A DNA stretch of 64,000 nucleotides, taken from NCBI GenBank assembly GCA_963675135.1, contig OY776130.1, forward strand, positions 19,646,001-19,710,000, in the 5' to 3' direction. Below are positions 56,094 to 64,000 of the stretch, in pieces. Within the stretch, counting starts at the first letter, position 1; each line of letters starts with the position of its first letter. The DNA comes from Galeopsis tetrahit. Its lineage: Eukaryota; Streptophyta; Magnoliopsida; Lamiales; Lamiaceae. Below the pieces are notes generated by a model that did not search any database, had not been told where the DNA came from, and saw only the letters and a list, made by a program, of their open reading frames with translations. A program made the translations under genes and the position numbers.

Positions 56094-56397
56094 GATGATG
56101 CCAAAACCTATTACAAAGGGAACTTGACTTATACTAAGCTTAGTCTTCAGGATGAATGACCTGGTCAATTTTCCTGAAACAAACTGTTAGCACAATAATA
56201 AATCAAGTATAAGGTCATGTCAGGTTAGTTGAGATAATGAGTTGTTATCTCTTGATAGAAAAATAGTGATCCTTTCATATATTTCATGAGGCATTACAAA
56301 ACAGAAAATCAGAAGGACTCACTAAACTGATACAGACAAAATAAGATAACAGCAAACAAGAAAATCATAGATATAAGGGAAAGAGTGAACTTATGCT

Positions 56398-59300
56398 TCA
56401 AAGAGTTCCATCATCCTGAGGAGCAATTCCATACTGAGCCCAGACCCTCTTCTTCAGCTCCCAAATGTCCTGATTGGTTCCTTTGGGGCCAGGCTTCATC
56501 TTCTCCATCCTCATAATGGAGATGAACTCCTCCAAAATCTTCCCTTCATCAATCAAGTTCCCATTGAACTTGGGAGGCATGTACAGAATGGGACCAGGGG
56601 CTTTGAACTCAATTCTTGCCATGTCAGCTGCTGCAAACAGCTTCTGGTATAGTTCCCTGTGATTCTCAAACATAAATTGCACAAATACCTCATCAACACT
56701 CTCTCCTAGCCACTTTCCTATGACATAGAAGTCATACACAAAACTCCTTTTGGCCTCCTCCCATGCATCATTCAGTGGGATTGGCACCCACTTGTCATGG
56801 TGAGGGTATTGAGTGTCCCATCTTTGCAGCATCTGAGGCTTCAGTCTTCTGTAAGATGCCCTTCTTCTTGGAGCTCTGAAGTTTGCCCTCCTTTCATCCC
56901 TTGCTTTGTTGGCTTCAACCAACTGATCCATCCTCTCCTTAGCTCTCTGAAGAGCCAGCTTCTCCTGAGTTTCAGGATCCTTTCCAAATCCTTCTTCAAA
57001 CAACTTTGAAGGATCATCAGCAAGTTTGGGCATTCTGACTTCAGGTTCTTTAACCTCTTCTTCTTCTTCAACTTCTTCTTCTTGGATTTCAGGCATCATG
57101 ACTGCTTTTTTCAGCCTCTTGGTAGGGTCAGGCTGGTTGGAAATTCAGTAAAGGCTTGTTCCTTTCTCTTTCTTTCAGAGGCTCTGGTAATCTTCCCCCT
57201 TACTTCAACAATCTTTTCTTTGGGGTCAAGGCCTGCAGATTCACCACCAGGTCTTTGTTGCCATCTTGCCTGATTTTCCATCACAGAAGCCATGGACTCT
57301 TTTACTGCAATCTGGATTTGCTCTTCTTCAGTGAGGTCTTCAATGTTCATTGGGCCTTTGCCCTTTCCAATGTCTACCTCTTCTTCCTCTTCAACCTCAG
57401 GGACTTTGTCCTTTCCCTTGGACTCTCCTATCTTCAAGGTTCCCTTTGCCCTAGCTCTCTCTCTTTCCCCCTTTTTGGCATTATCAAAACATTGGGCTTC
57501 AACTCACTCATTGTGACAGAGAGATGAGAGTGAGCATGAGTGAGAGACTTCAATTCTTGCAGCAAATAGACATTCTCATCATGGATGTTCTGCATCCTAT
57601 CATCAGCCATACTTAGAAAGGCATAGACTGGCTTCATCTTTTGAGAAAAAATTGCATCAAGTGTGGCTTTCAAGGATTGATCAAGTTTGGCTTGCAGTTG
57701 GTCAGTGAGGTTGGACACAACTTGATCAGAGACCTTGGCCATAAGTTCCACTGTGAACTTCTCAGTAGCCTCCTTCACCATTGCAGCTTTTAGCTCCTCA
57801 GCTTTCCTCCTTTGAGCTGCTGTCCTCTGCCTCAAGGCATCCTTTATTGTCCTTTTTAAGGCCAGCACATTGTGCTTGTAGAGATCTTTTAAACCCTGCT
57901 GCTCCTTTTTCACAGTCCTTGTGAATTTTGCCATTGCATTCTTGGCCTTGGTAACTTCTGTTGAAACTGTTTGCAGACAAGTTTCAACACCACTAATTCT
58001 TGCATCCAAGGTTGGCAAGACAACTTCTTCTGACCCTGTGAGCCTCATTTCCACAGAGGCTAGAGTTTTTCCTTGGCCATCAAGGGTGTCAACAGTTTCA
58101 GCATGTGCTTTCCCAACCTCTCTGACTAATATATCCAACTTCTCTGATTGCTCCTCAATGGAGGTTGCAGTCTGTGTAGCAATTTTCAATCCAGCCTCAG
58201 TTGCATTTGCTTGTTCAAAGTATATCTTATTCAGAGTGGACACATTTGCTGAGATTGCCTCAAGATCAATGTCAGCATCAACTGGAATATCAGTGAGGGA
58301 AGCATCTGCAAAAATTTGTTCTATAGTAACAGCCACTAAATCTGCAAAACTCAAAGGGTTAGTTAAATCTCCCTCAACACCCTCTTTCTTTTTATCTCCC
58401 ACAAGGTCTGATACATCAGCACCTTCTGTCTCATTTTCAACTATATTTTTTTCTTCATTTACAAATAATGGACTCACATTCACTGGAGAATCAGGCCTCC
58501 TTTCACCAAGGGATTCATCAAGTTCAGATTTGACTTGAAGAATAGCCTGACTCTCATGTTGGGCTGCACCCAACATTTCAACTTCCTCTCCCTCTATTTG
58601 TGGTGCACTCAGACTACCAGTGATCACACAATCTCCCTCATCACCCTCTGATTCTTCACTACTATCATCCTTTTCAACTCCTTCTGGTCCTAAACCTGAC
58701 ACCTCCATATCCTCAACAGGATCCACAGAAGGCAGTTGTTGGGAGATCACAGTGCTTGGGCTTCCCAAGTCCACTGAGTCATCCTGAATGACTAAAGGCT
58801 GGTCAATGTCCAACTGTCCTGACATTGATGAGGCTTTAGTCAAACCAGCTTCTCCTATGGAAGTCTCAACATTGTCAAGCTTTGCCTTAGGCTCAGAAGA
58901 ACCATCCTTGGCCAATGTATCTTGGACTGAGTCACCACTCTTGGTCAACTCCTCTGATTTATCAGAGTCCTTAATTGAATGAAAAGTCAAGTAATGTACC
59001 TGAGCAGAATTGAGTCCAGGAGGGTTGGGGTTTGTGTTATCATCATCATCATCATCTGCATCATCTGAGGTGCTGTCAGGATGCTTGACTCCTTGTGCAA
59101 TCCTCTCTCTCTCAGCAAGCACCTTCTCATGAACAATTGTGCAGAACAAGGCCTCAGTGGTCAGCACACTGGACTTCTTTACATTTGCAAAATGTAATAG
59201 CCTGTTCTCTTCAACCTGCCACCAACTTGCACCCTTATCCTTGATAGCCTGAGCTATCTCCACCATAGTTCTATCTTTGATCTCAACAAGTGCTCTGAGA

Positions 59301-61126
59301 TCATAGAACTGTTGTTGCAGCCTTGGATAATCTTTCAATCCTGGGTACAGCTGGTCCACATTGGCTTTGGCAATCTGCCTTAGCATCCCCTCATAAGTGT
59401 ACTCTTCTTCACTATCATCTCCATCAGAAGAGTTGGCTTGAGATTCAGGAGGGTTGGATTGGGATTCAGGAAGGTTGTGCTGAGATTCAGATGGGTTGGG
59501 TTCAGATGGGTTGGGCTCAGAAGTACTTAGAATAATTTGGGTCTCAGGTGCTGTAGAGAGCAATGTTCCTGAGGAGGTTATTGGAATGGCTGGAATGGGT
59601 GGGTGAATAACTTGATCACCTTCTTGAAGAGCAAATTCAAGAAGTTTGGTATATGAAAGAAGTCTGGGATCAAGGGGGGAGAATGGCCTATCTTCAATAT
59701 CAGCCAAATCAGCCAGCACATCAATACCTGTCCTGTCAGGAGCACCTTAAGGAGAGTAAGTCTTTTTGGCCACAAAGGGGGCATCTTCAGGAGTCTTGCA
59801 CTCCACTTCCTCATGCCTGGATTCATCATGTGATGGGGATATTCTCTGGGATTGAATATCAGGGGAGTTGGCTTCAGGGCTTTTGGACTTTGACTTAAAC
59901 TTGGAATTAGACCTACTGGCTTGTCTAATTTCCTTGAAGAATTCTTTCCTCTTCTTCTCCTCCTCCATCAGCTTCCGTTTCTCAGAGGTTTTGATTATCC
60001 TCCTTCTTCTTTCTAACCTTGTTGGCTTCTCAGGTTGGAGAGGGACAATCTCTCTGAACTCTTCTCCCTCTTCAGGAGGGTTGACTCCTTCTTCCTCCAC
60101 TCTATCAATCTCCTCAGAAGTGGCACCTCCACTTCTAGATTGGCTATCAGGAGAAGATTCACTAAGAATCTGTTTCATCTTCTTCATTTTGGGCTGAGTT
60201 TTCACAGGTTGAGCTTTCCTCTTCCTTGGAGAGGATCTGGGAACATTTGCAACTGCTAGGGCTTGCTTGGATGCTGCCCCTTGCTTCCTCTTCTCAGTCT
60301 TTGAGGACATCTTCCTAAACATCACCTTCTGGGCTGGAAATGGCTTTGGCTTGGCTTGAAGATGTGTGTAGTGATCAAATCTTTCCAAGAGCAGACTTGC
60401 TCTTGTGCAAAATAGGAGCTTTCCATCCACCACCACCTTGTGGTGTTTTACCTCTTTGAACTTAAACTTCTCATTCATCATTTTACCTAGAATGAACCTT
60501 TTCCAATCAAACTTGACTCTCTTTTCAGCAGAGTCAATCACAGCAGCCATTACTCTCAATTTTGGCAAACTGATTTGTTCAACACTTCCAGAATGGCTTA
60601 ACAAACTCTTTACAACACAATCAAATAAGTGCTCATAGATTGGTTTCAGTGTTTTCTTGTTCTGTGCACCTACCATCTTCTTTGGAATCTTCATTCATGG
60701 ATTAGAAAACTCTTGTTCCTCTCCTTCTCTGTAGAGTTCTGGATTCAGGCCTTCAGATGGTAGCCCAAAGCTGGCATCAAGATTTTTAGAGGTGAAGATG
60801 ATGGTGTGTTGAGTCTCCTCTTCTTCATCCTCCTCTGCATATGTCAATTTGGTGCATACATCACCTTTCTTGCCCTTCCATCTTAGATGAGCAAAGAATT
60901 CAGCCATAAATGGGTTGAGACAAGAATCAGGCTTTGTGCCTAAAAACTTTTCGAGCCCTACATCCCTCAGCCATTGAAGGACTGGATGCACTTCCTCATC
61001 AGGGCTGTCAAAAGCCACAAGTTTTTCGAACCAAAGGGAGTTTGTATTACTAAGATATGAGAAATCAATATCCAAGGATGGATCATTGAAGTCTACAAGT
61101 TCCTCTCTTTTGATTTTGGGTGCCAT
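56398..61126 (-). pseudogene. Env-like (extra) reading frame of the SIRE-type element, broken in four places
   Basis: The frame starts MAPKIKREELVDFNDPSLDI. The first part (DFSYLSNTNSLWFEKL, PFMAEFFAHLRWKG, FTSKNLDASFGLP, then MKIPKKMVGAQNKKTLKPIY, FKEVKHHKVVVDGKLL) resembles the plant transposon protein domain found after pol in SIRE-like elements. It is followed by basic NLS-like stretches (RSSPRKRKAQPVK), a long acidic middle and coiled-coil-like helices (about 58200-57560). The last part has WDTQYPHHDKWVPIPLNDAW and GKWLGESVDEVFVQFMFEN. In-frame stops lie at 60695-60697 and 59747-59749; frame changes lie near 57435 and 57105. No signal peptide or membrane span was evident. Function in the element is not established. 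Confidence 0.75.
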
Positions 61127-61796
61127 GGATAATTTTTTGAAAGAGATGAATGGAGGGTTTGAAAGTTTGGAGAGTTTTTCAAAAATGCTTAAGGGTTTGA
61201 AATATGAGTGCGTAAGGAATGAGGGTAAAAACTGAGTGTTTTTATATGTGGAGGATTTATTAACCGTTGGTTAATAGTTTTTTAGGGTGGATAAAACTTA
61301 AAACCAATTGGATATGATGGGGTAGTGGGCTTGGGAACGGTTTGATGAAGGTTTAATGTTAATCAATGGCTTTGATGATAGCACAGTAATTAATGCAATC
61401 TTAAAAGAGATTTTTGCATTAAATGCAGATGTGCCATTTTGGGGGCAAAAACATTAACATCACACGCCATCCTAAAATAGCCTACTCTTAGCCCAAGAAA
61501 TCTTTTAAATGTCCAATCAATGCTAAAAATAGCAATTATCACCCTATTAACTTGGACAAACATCCTGAGATGTGTTTTGACTTCTGTTTTGGTCAAAATA
61601 ACTAACCAATATGCCTGAGTGGGTCCCAATGTTGCTGAATGGGTCCCACAAGGTCAATTTTCCTGACCAACATTGCTGAAGGCTATATGGACAACTCTAC
61701 TGAGTTTCCCTTTTTGGCAGACAGCTTCAGTGAGGTTGGTCAACCTTGCTGAAGTTCAACTTAATGAACTTTCCCCCTCTATTTGAGCTTCCTTCT
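61127..61796. other. Spacer between pol and the env-like frame
   Basis: No gene. CT-rich and GGTCAAC/TTGCTGA-type short repeats occur near 61640-61760. SIRE elements usually have such a spacer; promoter or splice signals could not be assigned. Confidence 0.5.
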
Positions 61797-64000
61797 TCAT
61801 TTCTCCATCTTTCCTGGATCAAGTAAGCCCAATTCAGCTGAAAGTTCTAGAAACCTTGCTTCAGCTAATGGCTTAGTTAAGATATCAACTTTTTGCTTAT
61901 CAGTGTGGATTTTGACAAGCTTCATATCTTTCTTATCCACATGATCCCTTATGAAATGATGCTTAATATCAACATGTTTGCATCTTGTGTGGAGTACTGG
62001 ATTCTGTGAAATAGCAATTGCACTATTGTTGTCACAGAATATTGGGACTTCATTGGTGATGACTTTGTAATCTATAAGTTGCTGTCTGAGCAAAAGTATC
62101 TGAGCACAGGAACTTCCAGCTGCTACATATTCTGCTTCAGTTGTTGATGTGGCAACTGTATTTTGCTTCTTGGAGAACCATGAGATTAGCTTGCTGCCCA
62201 AGAATTGACATGTTCCAGAGGTGGATTTTCTGTCAATTCTACATCCTCCATAATCTGCATCTGAATATCCAGTGAGCTCAATGTTGTCATCAGCTGGATA
62301 CCATAATCCAAGATTCTCAGTTCCCTTGAGATATCTTAGAATTCTCTTGGCAGCATCAAGGTGACTCTTCTTTGGATTTGCTTGAAATCTTGCACAGACT
62401 CCAACTGCAAATGTGATATCAGGCCTACTTGTAGTGAGATATAGCAAGGATCCTATGATTCCTCTGTAATTAGTGGAGTTTGTTGACTCTCCACTTTCAT
62501 CAGGATCCATTTTCCAGTTTGTATTCATAAGAATTCTGACTGGCTTGCTTGTAGCACATCCAAATTTCTTGATCATGTCCCTTGTATACTTAGCCTGATT
62601 GATGAATATTCCTTTCTTTGATTGAGTGACTTGGAGTCCTAGAAAGAAATTCATCAATCCCATCATGGACATCTCAAATTTGCTCTGCATGAGTTTGGAG
62701 AATTTCTCACACAACTTTTCATTTGGAGATCCAAATATAATGTCATCCACATAGATTTGGACTAACAAAATATCATCTCCTTCACAGATTCTAAACAAGG
62801 TTCTGTCAACAGTGCCTTTGACCAAACCATGATCTAGAAGGAACTGTGATAAGGTGTCATACCAAGCTCTTGGAGCTTGCTTTAAGCCATAGAGGGCTTT
62901 CTTTAATCTGTACACCTTGTCTCCTTCTTCAAATCCAGGGGGTTGCTCAACATACACTTCTTCTTTGAGTACTCCATTAAGAAATGCACTCTTCACATCC
63001 ATTTGGTACACCTTGAATCTCATGTGAGCTGCATATGCTAGGAAGAGTCTGATTGCCTCAAGTCTGGCCACTGGAGCAAATGTTTCATCATAATCAATCC
63101 CCTCAGATTGACAATATCCCTTGGCCACCAGTCTTGCTTTGTTCCTCACAATGATGTCATTTTCATTTTTCTTATTTTTAAAGACCCATTTGGTTCCAAT
63201 GACATCTTGATGAGTTGGCCTATCCACCAGATCCCATACTTCATTCCTGGTGAACTGGTTCAGCTCTTCTTGCATGGCTATGATCCAGTTGGTGTCTTGA
63301 AGTGCTTCCTCAATATCTTTTGGTTCCTGTTCTGAAAGGAAACAACAAAACAAGGCACTTTCTCCATGAAACCTTCTAGTTTTAATCTCTTCACTTGGAT
63401 TACCAAGTATCAGGCTAGTTGGGTGGTCATGCAACCAAGTCCTTCTAGACCTGATCCCTTCAGGGGGATTGTCCTCTTCATAAGTTGGATCACTAGACTC
63501 ATTAAATTCAGGAAAGTTAATAGAAGGATCAAGTTCAGGATCATATTCAGGGGTGTTGTCCTCATTGTCAGATAAGTTGACATTTTCATTGGTTCCCCCT
63601 TGAATATTGGATCCATTTACTACCTCAGCATTGCCTGCTTCTTCATTGGTAGTTACTACCTGATTTTGAACTGGGATGGGATCAGTCAGTTCAATTTCTC
63701 CTTCAGGTTGGTTATCCTCTGGTTGATTGCCATCAGGTAAGTTGTCCAGCTTTTGATTGTCATCAAGTTCAGGCTGGGCAACATCTACAAACACTGTTTC
63801 CTTGCTTTGAAGCCTTAGTCTGGTTGTTCTTTGTGTTATTTCATCAATATTCAGGTTTCTATCCCTGAACTCATTAATAGATTCATCAAACACAACATGA
63901 GGTGTTTCTTCAACAACAAGGGTTTTGTAATTGTAGACTCTATAAGCTTTACTGATTTGTGAATATCCAACAAATATTCCTTCATCAGCTTTGCTGTCAG
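61797..64000 (-). CDS. Copia pol: integrase C-terminus, reverse transcriptase, RNase H (partial, open)
   Basis: The frame is open from the window edge (FVGYSQISKAYRVYN at about 63960-63920, the integrase end) to a stop at 61797. After an acidic linker, the reverse transcriptase shows IGTKWVFKNKKNEN, RLVAKGYCQSEGIDYDETFA, YQMDVKSAFLNG, KALYGLKQAPRAWYD and the catalytic YVDDIIFGS near 62740. Then come GSLLYLTTSRPDITFAV and RNase H with TGYSDADYGG, TTEAEYVAAG, FCDNNSAI and the end motif DILTKPL. No stop or shift was found in 2.2 kb. The protein would copy the element RNA to DNA and degrade the RNA strand in virus-like particles. Confidence 0.95.
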   Translation of the reverse strand, partial: DSKADEGIFVGYSQISKAYRVYNYKTLVVEETPHVVFDESINEFRDRNLNIDEITQRTTRLRLQSKETVFVDVAQPELDDNQKLDNLPDGNQPEDNQPEGEIELTDPIPVQNQVVTTNEEAGNAEVVNGSNIQGGTNENVNLSDNEDNTPEYDPELDPSINFPEFNESSDPTYEEDNPPEGIRSRRTWLHDHPTSLILGNPSEEIKTRRFHGESALFCCFLSEQEPKDIEEALQDTNWIIAMQEELNQFTRNEVWDLVDRPTHQDVIGTKWVFKNKKNENDIIVRNKARLVAKGYCQSEGIDYDETFAPVARLEAIRLFLAYAAHMRFKVYQMDVKSAFLNGVLKEEVYVEQPPGFEEGDKVYRLKKALYGLKQAPRAWYDTLSQFLLDHGLVKGTVDRTLFRICEGDDILLVQIYVDDIIFGSPNEKLCEKFSKLMQSKFEMSMMGLMNFFLGLQVTQSKKGIFINQAKYTRDMIKKFGCATSKPVRILMNTNWKMDPDESGESTNSTNYRGIIGSLLYLTTSRPDITFAVGVCARFQANPKKSHLDAAKRILRYLKGTENLGLWYPADDNIELTGYSDADYGGCRIDRKSTSGTCQFLGSKLISWFSKKQNTVATSTTEAEYVAAGSSCAQILLLRQQLIDYKVITNEVPIFCDNNSAIAISQNPVLHTRCKHVDIKHHFIRDHVDKKDMKLVKIHTDKQKVDILTKPLAEARFLELSAELGLLDPGKMEK

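Larger units (their letters stand above)
54452..64000 (-). mobile_element. Ty1/copia retrotransposon, SIRE-type, 3' part
   Basis: From right to left on the minus strand: integrase end and reverse transcriptase with RNase H (to 61797), a spacer, an env-like region (61126-56398), a polypurine tract (56084-56093) and the 3' LTR (54452-56079). A large LTR, an AAAAAGGGGG tract and a long extra reading frame after pol are the marks of the SIRE (Maximus) lineage. Gag, protease, most of integrase and the 5' LTR lie beyond 64000. Confidence 0.9.

Overview
This window reads as nuclear DNA of a flowering plant, most likely a eudicot. The evidence is chromovirus-type Ty3/gypsy, SIRE-type Ty1/copia, plant L1 LINEs with an RNase H domain, CACTA, Mutator-like, hAT and Stowaway DNA transposons, a tRNA-derived SINE, a piece of plastid 23S rRNA gene and an F-box gene. 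It is strongly AT-rich outside the coding parts of the transposons. Only one locus, a frameshifted F-box gene at 40.4-41.5 kb, looks like a host protein gene; almost everything else that can be named is transposon. I found no CRISPR, operon or phage-like structure. Nothing here is clearly a new molecular system; the interesting content is the architecture and nesting of the transposons.

Layout. 0-0.5 kb: 3' end and 3' LTR of a gypsy element that begins outside the window. 0.6-11.4 kb: DNA transposons, many bounded by exact target-site duplications that I could read (9 bp for Mutator-like elements at 644-2983, 1003-2757, 2995-3758, 6100-6464, 8542-10421 and 10452-11370; 8 bp for hAT-like elements at 4612-5215 and 9304-10396; TA for Stowaway copies). 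11.66-11.77 kb: a SINE with a 16-bp duplication. 12.1-20.4 kb: an 8.3-kb CACTA element with a tnpD-type transposase and a tnpA-type second gene, both damaged and both on the minus strand. 21.6-22.15 kb: organellar DNA (plastid 23S rRNA).

22.5-32.9 kb: a Reina-like chromovirus with two 270-bp LTRs and an exact ATATT duplication. Its 3' LTR is split by a 5.2-kb composite retroelement made of two head-to-head gypsy derivatives (27491-32737), which is itself split by a 3.2-kb Mutator-like element (28126-31280) that carries a Stowaway copy. This is a four-level nest whose coordinates add up exactly. 32.9-41.5 kb: quiet intergenic DNA with MITEs, degenerate tandem duplications and the F-box locus. 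41.7-44.9 kb: Stowaway and hAT MITEs and an inverted copy of the 1003-2757 element.

45.1-52.3 kb: an apparently intact L1-type LINE on the minus strand, with ORF1 and ORF2 overlapping as ATGA. 52.5-53.4 kb: remnant of another LINE. 53.4-54.45 kb: probable gypsy LTR with a 58-bp minisatellite. 54.45-64.0 kb: the 3' part of a SIRE-type copia element on the minus strand, comprising the 3' LTR, a polypurine tract, a long broken env-like region and an open pol frame that runs off the window end.
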